From NCBI RefSeq assembly GCF_000716675.1, contig NZ_JNXT01000055.1:1-56208 (forward strand): a stretch of 56,208 nt of DNA, given 5' to 3'. Source of the stretch: Streptomyces alboflavus. Lineage in GTDB: Bacteria; Actinomycetota; Actinomycetes; Streptomycetales; Streptomycetaceae. The notes beneath the pieces were generated by a model. The model had not been told where the DNA came from and did not search any database. It saw only the letters and a program-made list of their open reading frames with translations. Position numbers and translations under genes: made by a program. This document shows positions 6,473-13,961 of the stretch, in pieces; within the stretch, counting starts at the first letter, position 1; the number at the start of each line of letters is the position of its first letter.

Positions 6473-9118
6473 GTGGCGGGCGAGTTCCCCGACGGGTCTA
6501 AGACGGTTTCTGGCGGGGGCGCCTCGGACGGTGCGGACGACGCCTCGTCGGCGTCCGGTTCCGCCTCCGGTTCCTCGGCCGGCGCCACGCCGGGCGACGC
6601 CAAGGGAGACGCACGACTGCGCGCCGCGGTTGCCGCGTGGGTCGCGGGATCCGAGGAGGGTGAGTCCGACTCCGGGGCCGGTGCTGGGTCCGGGTCCGGT
6701 GCGGCGTCCGCGTCCGGCTCCGCGGCCGGGGCGGATGAGGCGGCCGAGGGTTCCGGTGCGGCTGCGGGGGAAGGTTCCTCCTCGGGTGAGCCGGAAGGTT
6801 CCTCCTCGGGCGTGGCCGGGGGTGCGGACGACGACGCCGAGGGCGACGACGCCGAGCAGGCGGGGTCCGCGGTCGACATGGCCACGGCCGTGTTCACGGC
6901 TGCGCGGCCCGAGACACGGGCGGACGGCGCCAAGGACGACGACGGTGCGCAGGGCGAGGGCGGGAAGTCCGCGGGTGCCGAGGCCGGGGCCGACGACTCC
7001 GCCGACGCCGAGCCGGAAGACCCCCGGGTCGACCGGGCCACCGCGGTGTTCACGACCGTACGGCCGGGCGTGAACGGCAAGTCCGACGCCGGGCCGAAGG
7101 CCGACGCCGAGCCCGAGAGCGCCACGGATGCGGACTCCGACGCCGACCCGGAGCCCGCCGCCAAGGCCCACACCGACGCCGAGCCCGCCGCCAAGGCCGA
7201 GCCCGCGCCGAAGGCTCCGGCGAAGTCCGACGCCACCCTGACGCTCACCGCGAAGCCCGGCACCGAGCCGAAGTCCGCCGAGAAGCCGAAGTCCGACGAG
7301 AAGCCCAAGGCCGACGACGCCAAGCCGAAGACCGACGCCAAGCCCAAGGTCGACGACGCCAAGCCCAAGGCCGACGACGACAACCCCGACGCCCCCAGCG
7401 GCCCGCTCGACCAGGCCACCGCCGTCTTCAAGGCCGTCCGCCCCGCCTCCGCGGGCGTGGACCAGCCGACGACGATGCTGAAGCTCGGCGACGTACCCGC
7501 CGAGCGCAAGCCGAAGCCCGACGACGCCGCGAAGCCCACGGCCGCCGCAGCTGAGGCAGCTGAGTCTGAGTCTGAGCGCACCAGCAAGTTCGTCGCGCTC
7601 AAGCCGCTCGACGAGCCCCGCGTGAAGCCCGAGCCGAAGGCGCAGCCCGCTCCGGGCACGAAGCCGGGTACGAAGCCCGGCCAGGAGGGCAAGGCCCTGC
7701 CCGGACAGGCCGCCGCGCAGCCCTCGGCCCCGGCGGGCGCACCCGCGCGGGCCCAGCAGGGCGCGGGCACCCCGGTCCAGGCGCCCCCGCCCGGAGGCCG
7801 CACCAGCCAGCAGCCCCTGCCCCCGCTGCCGCCGCTCGACCTGCTCGCCGAGCTGACGAACACGCCGCCGCCCCCGGAGACCCCGACCCGCACCATCGTG
7901 CGCCGGGTCAAGATCTGGACGCCGCTCGTCGTGCTCCTCGCGATTGTGTTCGCAGTCGCACAGGCGTTGCGTCCGCTTCCGGAGCCGAAGCTGACCCTGA
8001 CGGCCGCCACCACGCACTCCTTCGAGGGAGGCAAGCCGTCGATCCCGTGGCCCGAGGACGGTCAGGCGGCCATGGACGTCGACGGCATCGGCAGCTTCGG
8101 CTCGTCCGGGAAGCAGAAGCCCGTGCCGATCGCGAGCATCGCCAAGGTGATGACGACCTATCTGATCCTGCGCGACCACCCGATCAAGAAGGGCGGCGAC
8201 GGCAAGACCATCGAGGTCGACGCCGAGGCGCAGCGGCACTACGAGAAGGGCAAGCCGGCCAACGAGTCCGTGGTCAAGGTGACCGAGGGCCAGAAGCTCA
8301 CCCAGTACGAGGCCCTGCAGGCCGTGATGCTGCCGTCCGCCAACAACGTGGCCCGGCTGCTCGCGCGCTGGGACAGCAAGGGTTCCGAGGACAAGTTCGT
8401 CGCCAAGATGAACAAGACCGCCAAGGAACTCGGCATGAAGAACACGCACTACACGGACCCCAGCGGCCTCGACAAGACGACCGTGTCGACCGCCGAGGAC
8501 CTGGTGAAGCTCGGCCGCGTCGCGATGGAGAACCCGACCTTCAAGGAGATCGCGGGCCAGCGCAGCTACGAGGACATCAACGGCGACAAGCAGGACAACT
8601 ACTTCGGTCTCGTCCCGACCGTCGCCATCGGCATCAAGACCGGCACCACGTCGGCCGCGGGCGGCAACATCCTCTTCGCCGCGGAGAAGCGCGTCGGCGG
8701 CAAGACCCACATGGTCATCGGCGCGGCCCTCGCCCAGTTCGGTTCGCAGGGCGTGGCCAACATCGACAAGGTCACCAACGTCACCAAGGACCTGATCGCG
8801 GCCGGGCAGGACGCCCTCAAGGCCAAGACCGTGGTGAAGAAGGGCCAGGTCGTCGGCGAGGTCGACGACGGCCTCGGCGGCACCACGCCGGTCGTCGCCA
8901 CCAAGGACGTCACCGCCGTCGGCTGGTCCGGCCTGACCGTCAAGGCGGAGCTCTCGGACGGCGGCAAGACGCCCCCGCACTCCGCGAAGGCCGGGACGGT
9001 CGTCGGCCGCCTGCTCGTCGGTGACGGCACCACCAGCGGCGCGATCAAGGTTCCGGTGGCCCTGCAGAAGGACCTCTCCGAGCCGGGCCTCGGCGCGAAG
9101 CTGACCCGCGTGAGCTGA
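6473..9118 (+). CDS. D-alanyl-D-alanine carboxypeptidase (peptidase S11) with long disordered N-terminus
   Basis: This 881-residue protein has a roughly 480-residue Ala/Asp/Glu/Pro/Lys-rich cytoplasmic region, one membrane helix (about 481-501, TPLVVLLAIVFAVAQAL) and an external S11 domain. The active-site motifs are intact: S555-IA-K558, SAN at 622-624 and KTG at 722-724. It should trim the terminal D-Ala of peptidoglycan stem peptides. I chose the GTG at 6473 because GAGGAGG lies five bases upstream; an ATG at 6431 has no good ribosome site. The cytoplasmic region holds at least three copies of an ATAVF motif. From memory, S. coelicolor SCO4439 is a similar long enzyme involved in spore wall maturation. 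Confidence 0.92.
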   Translation: MAGEFPDGSKTVSGGGASDGADDASSASGSASGSSAGATPGDAKGDARLRAAVAAWVAGSEEGESDSGAGAGSGSGAASASGSAAGADEAAEGSGAAAGEGSSSGEPEGSSSGVAGGADDDAEGDDAEQAGSAVDMATAVFTAARPETRADGAKDDDGAQGEGGKSAGAEAGADDSADAEPEDPRVDRATAVFTTVRPGVNGKSDAGPKADAEPESATDADSDADPEPAAKAHTDAEPAAKAEPAPKAPAKSDATLTLTAKPGTEPKSAEKPKSDEKPKADDAKPKTDAKPKVDDAKPKADDDNPDAPSGPLDQATAVFKAVRPASAGVDQPTTMLKLGDVPAERKPKPDDAAKPTAAAAEAAESESERTSKFVALKPLDEPRVKPEPKAQPAPGTKPGTKPGQEGKALPGQAAAQPSAPAGAPARAQQGAGTPVQAPPPGGRTSQQPLPPLPPLDLLAELTNTPPPPETPTRTIVRRVKIWTPLVVLLAIVFAVAQALRPLPEPKLTLTAATTHSFEGGKPSIPWPEDGQAAMDVDGIGSFGSSGKQKPVPIASIAKVMTTYLILRDHPIKKGGDGKTIEVDAEAQRHYEKGKPANESVVKVTEGQKLTQYEALQAVMLPSANNVARLLARWDSKGSEDKFVAKMNKTAKELGMKNTHYTDPSGLDKTTVSTAEDLVKLGRVAMENPTFKEIAGQRSYEDINGDKQDNYFGLVPTVAIGIKTGTTSAAGGNILFAAEKRVGGKTHMVIGAALAQFGSQGVANIDKVTNVTKDLIAAGQDALKAKTVVKKGQVVGEVDDGLGGTTPVVATKDVTAVGWSGLTVKAELSDGGKTPPHSAKAGTVVGRLLVGDGTTSGAIKVPVALQKDLSEPGLGAKLTRVS

Positions 9119-9146
9119 CGCGCGACGCGCACGGGACACGACGCGC

Positions 9147-9198
9147 ACGAGAAGGGGGTGGGGGTGAGCCGGCCGGCTCACCCCCACCCCCTTCTCGT
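9147..9198. terminator. Perfect 52-nt palindrome, bidirectional terminator
   Basis: Positions 9147-9172 are the exact reverse complement of 9173-9198, giving a 26-bp stem with the centre at GG/CC. It lies between the convergent ends of the carboxypeptidase (9118) and the membrane-protein gene (9256), so it can stop transcription from both sides. There is no U-run. Confidence 0.85.
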
Positions 9199-9228
9199 AC
9201 TCCGGAAGACTTCTCGTACTCCCGAAGA
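9191..9228. repeat. 19-bp tandem duplication
   Basis: Two adjacent copies (9191-9209 and 9210-9228) begin CTTCTCGTACTCC and differ at one base. The first copy overlaps the right arm of the terminator palindrome, so part of the stem has been duplicated. Confidence 0.8.
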
Positions 9229-9255
9229 GCGGGTCCCGCGCTGGTCCTTGTCGGG

Positions 9256-10977
9256 CTAGTCCTTGTCGGGATCCGGCTCGCACTTCGGCTGCGGCCCCGA
9301 CGGGCCGCCGTAGTTCGAGGCGATCCGCACGTCGCCCGGCTTCTTCACCGTCAGGCGCGTGAAGTCGCCCTCCTTGTAGAGGCAGCCGCCCTCCGCCCAC
9401 AGCCACGGCGAGTAGGCGACGCGGACGGTGACCGAGCCGGGCTCGGACATGCGGACCGTGAGGTGGGCGCCGTCGGCGGTCACCACGGAGCCGGGCTTGT
9501 CGACCAGCGGGACGGCGTCCTTGACGCGGTAGATCCGCCAGTTGTCGTCGTGCCAGACCTGGTCCAGATAGCTCGGCTCGCTGGTCACCAGGTCGTGCTC
9601 GCGCTCGGCGGCGCCGTCCGGCTTGCCGTCGCCCTTGTAGAGCACCACGAAGCCGACGGCCCAGTGGTTCAGCCAGGCGCGGTACGAGGACGACGTGAAG
9701 GCGCCCTCCTTCACCTCGGAGACCGGGCGGCCCTCGTAGAAGAGCCGGCCGCGCTCCACGTCGGCCTGGCGGTTCCAGCCGCGCGCCATGTTGATGTACG
9801 GCGAGAGGACGGCCGCCTCGCGGTGGTCGCGGGCCGGGACGACCTCGACGCGGGTGCGTTCGGCGCCCAGGCGGTTGAGCTCCTTGACGACGCCGTCGGT
9901 CTCGACGGCCCAGGTGGGCACCTTCGTGTACGCCACTATGTCGGAGGTCGTCTTCACCGACACCCAGATGAGGGACAGGACGACGGCGCAGATCAGCACC
10001 GTCCGGTGCCAGAAGTGGCGCGGCGTGCCGCTGGGCCGCAGCAGGCGCAGGGTGGAGAACTTCCGGTTCAGGACGGCGGCGAGCAGTATCGGCGGGGCCG
10101 CGATCTCGGCGAAGCGCTCGACGTTCGTACCGATCGGGGTGGGGATCAGCCAGGTCAGCACCACGCCCACCGCGTACACCGCGGCGCCCACCTTCAGGAG
10201 CTTCCAGGAGCGCGGCGCCGCGAGGATGACGACCCCGCAGAGCAGCACCGGCGGGAAGATCCTTATGAACGCCATCGGCTGCTCGCCCTCGAAGGGGAAC
10301 AGCCATGTCGTCAGGCCGACGACGACGAACGGCGGCAGGATCAGGGCGAGCCCCTTGCCCCACTCGCGCAGCAGCAGATAGGCGCCGCCCACCACGACGA
10401 GGAAGAGACCGGCGACCGGGCTGCCCATGGTCGCGAGCGCGGCGCAGAGCGTGGCGCCCGCGACCCGGCGCCGGGTGGCCGTACCGGTGACCGCGAGGAC
10501 CGCGCCGACGCCGAACGCGACGCCCAGCATGAACGTCGCCCGGCCGCACACGACCTGGCACCACATCGAGAAGCCGACGATGACGGAGGGCCACAGCGGC
10601 TTGCGGATGCCGCTGCGCATGATGATCGCGACACCCATCCAGGTGGCGGCGATGCCGGAGGCCGCCGCCACGGTCCGGACGCCGAACGCGGCCATCAGAT
10701 ACGGCGAGATGACGCTGTAGTTGGCGGTGTGCAGGCCGCCGTACCAGAAGAGGCTGTACGCCGAGCCCGGGTAGCGCCGGGCGAAGCCCGCCCAGGCCTC
10801 CTGGGCCGCGAGGTCGCCGCCGCCCGTCGCGAACACGGTCCACCACAGCAGATACAGCGGCAGCACGCCCGCGGTGATCAGCAGCGGCATGCGGTAACGC
10901 ACGTGCCACGGTTCGGGCATGCCACTGCCACGGTCGGCTCGGCTGAGAGTCGGGGTGGACAGTTCGGCAGAGGCCAC
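9256..10977 (-). CDS. Polytopic membrane protein with large C-terminal extracytoplasmic domain
   Basis: This 573-residue protein has about ten hydrophobic helices between residues 30 and 350, starting with MPLLITAGVLPLYLLWWTVF. A soluble C-terminal region of about 220 residues contains VWHDDNWRIYRVKDAVPLV, a pattern seen at the end of actinobacterial GT-C-like membrane proteins. Such proteins are often labelled MFS transporters, but the helix spacing does not convince me. The GTG start has only a weak ribosome site, and an in-frame ATG at residue 20 is an alternative. The last codons are duplicated just beyond the stop (a 15-bp near-repeat around 9241-9270). Function unknown; a cell-envelope glycosyltransferase-like role is a guess. 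Confidence 0.7.
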   Translation of the reverse strand: MASAELSTPTLSRADRGSGMPEPWHVRYRMPLLITAGVLPLYLLWWTVFATGGGDLAAQEAWAGFARRYPGSAYSLFWYGGLHTANYSVISPYLMAAFGVRTVAAASGIAATWMGVAIIMRSGIRKPLWPSVIVGFSMWCQVVCGRATFMLGVAFGVGAVLAVTGTATRRRVAGATLCAALATMGSPVAGLFLVVVGGAYLLLREWGKGLALILPPFVVVGLTTWLFPFEGEQPMAFIRIFPPVLLCGVVILAAPRSWKLLKVGAAVYAVGVVLTWLIPTPIGTNVERFAEIAAPPILLAAVLNRKFSTLRLLRPSGTPRHFWHRTVLICAVVLSLIWVSVKTTSDIVAYTKVPTWAVETDGVVKELNRLGAERTRVEVVPARDHREAAVLSPYINMARGWNRQADVERGRLFYEGRPVSEVKEGAFTSSSYRAWLNHWAVGFVVLYKGDGKPDGAAEREHDLVTSEPSYLDQVWHDDNWRIYRVKDAVPLVDKPGSVVTADGAHLTVRMSEPGSVTVRVAYSPWLWAEGGCLYKEGDFTRLTVKKPGDVRIASNYGGPSGPQPKCEPDPDKD

Positions 10978-11158
10978 GGTCGGCGGTCCGTTCGGCTGGC
11001 TGGGACAACTCCTTCGGAGTAGACGCTAACCGCTGCGGAATGGTTGGCAGACGGCGACCCCAGGGGCCCGGTCCACGCCAGTATGCAACCGAATGTCTGT
11101 TCCCGCAGGTCGCTCCGGGCCTGGTCGGACGGCCCGGCCCGGTGGTGTGTGGGGCGGC

Positions 11159-12508
11159 TCACCCCGGCGCGGGGGGTGCGCAGAGGAGATCCGGGGCGAG
11201 GGTCCCGCCGCCGGTCTCCGCGCGGACGGTGTCCAACTGGCCGAGGAGGGTGTCGAGGCGGGCGGCCGAGGGGTCGCGGAAGTAGCGGAGCACCGCGCGG
11301 TGGAAGGCGTCCCGCAGCGCGGGCGGCATCGCGTCCGAGGCGTCGAAGCAGAGCGCCTTCGCCCCGCCCGTGAGGATCGCCGCGACCTCGTCGCCGCCCG
11401 GGTCGGTCGGCCGGGGGTCGCCCGCGCCGGGGAAGAACGGCCGCAGCTCCGGCTCGGCCTCCTCGTGCCACAGCCGTCGCGCCGCACCGCCGGAGAGCCG
11501 CTCGACCAGCTCGCGCGCGGCCGGGCCGCCCCGGAAGGCGGCCGCCATGTCACCCGCGACCTCGTACGCGCCGTCATGGGCGGCGGGCCCGGGCAGGAAC
11601 CGGGCCGACGGATCCACCCGCACACCCCCACCACCACCCTCTTTTGCGCCCCCTTTACCCTTTGCGTTCGCATACAGATAGCGGATGAAGGCGCTCTGGT
11701 GCTCATGCGTGCAGTCCAGCTCCGGCGAGTTGAGCAGCCCCCGGGGGCGCGGCCGCTCGGCGTCCGGATCCCGGGTCCCCTCGTACGAGGTGGTCAGCGA
11801 CAGGTCGACCGACTTCTTGGACCGCTCGCCGAGCAGCCGCGCCCACGCGGTCCAGGCCCCCCGCACCGCGGCACTGCGCCAGCTCAGCCGCCCGCTCGCC
11901 CACCGCGCGTACACGTCGGGGCCGGACCGGTGCAGGACCAGGTCCTCGATCCAGTCGGTGCCGGGCCACCCGGAGGTGGCCTGCGAGGCGAGCCCGACGC
12001 ACCACCGAGGGTTCCCCTCGCTCCCCTTGTTCCCCTTGCTCCCCTTGCTCCCCTTGCTCCCCTTGTTCTTCTTGCTCCAGACCAGACTCTTCAGGTCGAC
12101 CTTGAGGGGGACCCAGTAGGTGTGGCGGGAGCCGTTGACGTCGATGCGGGGGGCCCAGGGCGGGTGGCCGGGGGTGTCGAGGGGTTCGAGGCGGTTGCCG
12201 CGGGCGTACTCCGTCAGCTCGCCCAGGCTGTTGAGGACGGCGACGTCCGGCGGGTCACCGGCCTCCAGCTGCGCGACCAGGGTCTCGCGCAGGGAGCGGG
12301 TGCCGCGGTACGCGTACGTCTTGCCGGTGCCGTCGTCGAGCCGCTTCAGCATCGCCTCGAACGCGATGCCCTCCGCGCCGGTCCACGGGCCGAGGACGAC
12401 GAGGGTGTCGCGTCTCTCGGCGGAGCAGCCGCCGCTGGTGAGGGCGGCGACGAGGGCGAGGGCGGTGAGCCCGGAGGCCAGGGCGGTACGCCGGGGGCGG
12501 CGGGTCAC
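11159..12508 (-). CDS. Lipoprotein solute-binding protein, family 1 type, in a kinase operon
   Basis: This 449-residue exported lipoprotein has an Arg-rich N-terminus, a hydrophobic core and a lipobox-like TSGGC ending at Cys28. The mature part begins DTLVVLGPWTGAEGIAFEAM and continues with GDPPDVAVLNSLGELTEYA, the layout of carbohydrate-type family 1 binding proteins. No permease or ATPase gene is nearby; instead it lies last in an operon with a PknG-like kinase and a membrane protein, so a sensing role is likely. The GTG start overlaps the upstream stop (GTGA), which implies translational coupling. A Lys/Gly/Ser repeat array interrupts the protein near residue 150. Confidence 0.82.
   Translation of the reverse strand: MTRRPRRTALASGLTALALVAALTSGGCSAERRDTLVVLGPWTGAEGIAFEAMLKRLDDGTGKTYAYRGTRSLRETLVAQLEAGDPPDVAVLNSLGELTEYARGNRLEPLDTPGHPPWAPRIDVNGSRHTYWVPLKVDLKSLVWSKKNKGSKGSKGSKGNKGSEGNPRWCVGLASQATSGWPGTDWIEDLVLHRSGPDVYARWASGRLSWRSAAVRGAWTAWARLLGERSKKSVDLSLTTSYEGTRDPDAERPRPRGLLNSPELDCTHEHQSAFIRYLYANAKGKGGAKEGGGGGVRVDPSARFLPGPAAHDGAYEVAGDMAAAFRGGPAARELVERLSGGAARRLWHEEAEPELRPFFPGAGDPRPTDPGGDEVAAILTGGAKALCFDASDAMPPALRDAFHRAVLRYFRDPSAARLDTLLGQLDTVRAETGGGTLAPDLLCAPPAPG
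12011..12073. repeat. Seven 9-bp tandem repeats inside the binding-protein gene
   Basis: Seven consecutive units of the form G(C/T)TCCCCTT run from 12011 to 12073; the fourth to sixth copies are identical and the outer ones have drifted. On the coding strand each unit is three codons, giving KGS/KGN repeats. Length changes would stay in frame. Confidence 0.9.
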
Positions 12509-13611
12509 GGGGCGGCTCCCGGGCGGGTGAGGCGGACGTACTCGCGGCGGTAGGAGTGCAGGGTGACGCCGGTGACGGCGGCGCTGAGCAGGCCCGCGGG
12601 GACCACCCAGGCGGGCGCGGGGCCGAGGAAGGCGAGGCGGCCCTCGGCCAGTTCGCGGTCCACGGAGTCCTCGAGCGCGGCGATGACGTACCGGTCGGGG
12701 GCGGCGAACGGGTGGGTCTCGGCGGCGGACTCGATGCGCGGGGATGTCTGGGTGGACAGGGCGCGGGCGGTGGACTCGGCGGCGCGCTGGGCCTTCTGTA
12801 CGAGGACGGCGTCGGCGGCGAGCAGGGGCAGCGCGAGCAGGGGCAGAGCGGCGGCGAGCAGGGGCAGGCTGACGTAGAGGCGGAAGCGGTGGTGCAGGAA
12901 GACCTGGGTGCGCCACAGGCCGTGGACCAGGAGCAGGAACGCGACGCCGGAGACGGCGAACGCGGCGAGGACGTCGGCCCCGGGGTCCGCGCGGTCGGCG
13001 ATGCGGTCCTGGAGGGCGCGTTCGAGGGCGGTGACGCGGTCGACGACGGCGGTGGCGGTGGAGCCGGTGGCGGGGCGGCAGACGAGGGTGGCGGGGTCCG
13101 CGCGGGTGGAGCACAGGATGCTGCGGGCGTACGCGAGGGAGGCCTCGCGCAGGGCGCGGTCGGCGGCGTTGGCCTGGGCCCAGGCGGTCCAGGTGCCGTA
13201 GTCGGCGACGAGGCCCGCGACGACGTCGAGGTCCTGGCGCTCGGAGGTGGAGAGGGCGCCGCTGCGGGCCACCTGGTTCAGGCGCTGGGTGGCGCGGGTG
13301 GTGCGGGTGCGGTAGCGCTCGCTGAGGCCGCTCAGCTCGACGGCGCGGCCCGCGCGCAGGCTGTCGGCGGCCTCGCCGTCGGCGATCTGGAGCGAGGCGC
13401 GGGCGTCCGCGAGGTCGCCGAGGGCGGGGGCGGCGCGGTCCTGGATGTACGCGGCGTCCGCGCGGACGGTGGTGTGGGCCCAGGCGAAGGGGGTGAAGGC
13501 GAGGGCGGTGAGGAGGGGGAGCGCGACGAGGCGCTCCCGCAGGTAGGCGTGGTTGCGGCAGCCCCGGACGCCGGGCGCCCACACCCACTTCCACAGGACG
13601 GAGGGCTTCAC
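12505..13611 (-). CDS. Four-helix membrane protein with external helical domain (GlnX-like sensor)
   Basis: This 368-residue protein has a first membrane helix near residues 28-46, an external all-helical domain of about 170 residues (many heptad-like Ala/Leu/Arg stretches), two helices close together (about 215-236 and 247-275), a second loop and a last helix near 330-350. The layout resembles GlnX, which in mycobacteria links a periplasmic binding protein to the kinase PknG; I see no strong sequence motif, so that is by architecture and gene order. The GTG at 13611 has GGAGG five bases upstream. The frame stays open to 13857, so a longer form with 8-residue repeats is possible. Its stop overlaps the binding-protein start. 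Confidence 0.75.
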   Translation of the reverse strand: MKPSVLWKWVWAPGVRGCRNHAYLRERLVALPLLTALAFTPFAWAHTTVRADAAYIQDRAAPALGDLADARASLQIADGEAADSLRAGRAVELSGLSERYRTRTTRATQRLNQVARSGALSTSERQDLDVVAGLVADYGTWTAWAQANAADRALREASLAYARSILCSTRADPATLVCRPATGSTATAVVDRVTALERALQDRIADRADPGADVLAAFAVSGVAFLLLVHGLWRTQVFLHHRFRLYVSLPLLAAALPLLALPLLAADAVLVQKAQRAAESTARALSTQTSPRIESAAETHPFAAPDRYVIAALEDSVDRELAEGRLAFLGPAPAWVVPAGLLSAAVTGVTLHSYRREYVRLTRPGAAP

Positions 13612-13961
13612 GGGCGCCTCCGGTCGGGGTGGGCGCGGGGTCCGGTGGCGGTGTGGCGGGACCGGGCCCCGGCGGTGCTGCCGCCGCGCGCGTGCCGGGC
13701 CGTCGTGACCACGCTTCTCCTGGCCGTCGTGACCACCCTTCTCCGGGCTTTCGGCTCCGCCCTTCTCCGGGCCTTCGGCTCCGCCCGAGCGGGGGAGGAC
13801 CCTGCCGCCCTGCGGAACGACTGCCCCCGGGGACGGCGGCAGGGGGGCGGCGAGCACGGCCGGAGGGCGGTCGCGCTCGCTCGCGGCGCCTTGGCTCCCG
13901 CGAGGGCGGGGCGCCGGCCCCGCGGTGGGCGGCCTGCCGGGGCGGTCGAGGGGGGCCTCAT
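13608..13961 (-). other. Possible small coupling ORF between kinase and membrane gene
   Basis: The 346-bp gap holds an open frame of 117 residues. It starts with an ATG overlapping the kinase stop (ATGA) and ends with a stop overlapping the next gene's GTG (GTGA). The predicted peptide is Arg/Pro/Ala rich with 8-residue repeats and uses AGA/AGG codons. Second codon positions are unusually G/C rich, which argues against coding. It may be a real coupled peptide, an upstream extension of the next gene in another frame, or untranslated spacer. Confidence 0.3.
13698..13791. repeat. Four 24-bp tandem repeats
   Basis: Units 13698-13721, 13722-13745, 13746-13769 and a shorter 13770-13791 follow each other directly. 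The first two differ at two positions; the third switches its left half to a second sequence type, shared with the fourth, while keeping CCCTTCTCCG. The array lies in the kinase/membrane gene gap and encodes 8-residue repeats in any open frame. Confidence 0.85.

Noticed and set aside
9256..10977. MFS transporter label for the polytopic protein
   Set aside because: It lacks MFS motif A and has a large soluble C-terminal domain, so the helix pattern does not fit.
6302..11008. Very long minus-strand open frame opposite the carboxypeptidase
   Set aside because: It is a shadow of the plus-strand S11 gene and continues out of frame over the membrane-protein gene. Composition is Arg/Gly/Leu low-complexity with no domain.
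11159..12508. Sugar ABC importer
   Set aside because: Only the binding protein is present; adjacent genes encode a kinase and a helical membrane protein without permease or ATPase motifs.
13698..13791. CRISPR-like appearance of tandem repeats
   Set aside because: Units are directly adjacent with no spacers, as are the arrays at 12011, 19623 and 30866; no cas genes are present.
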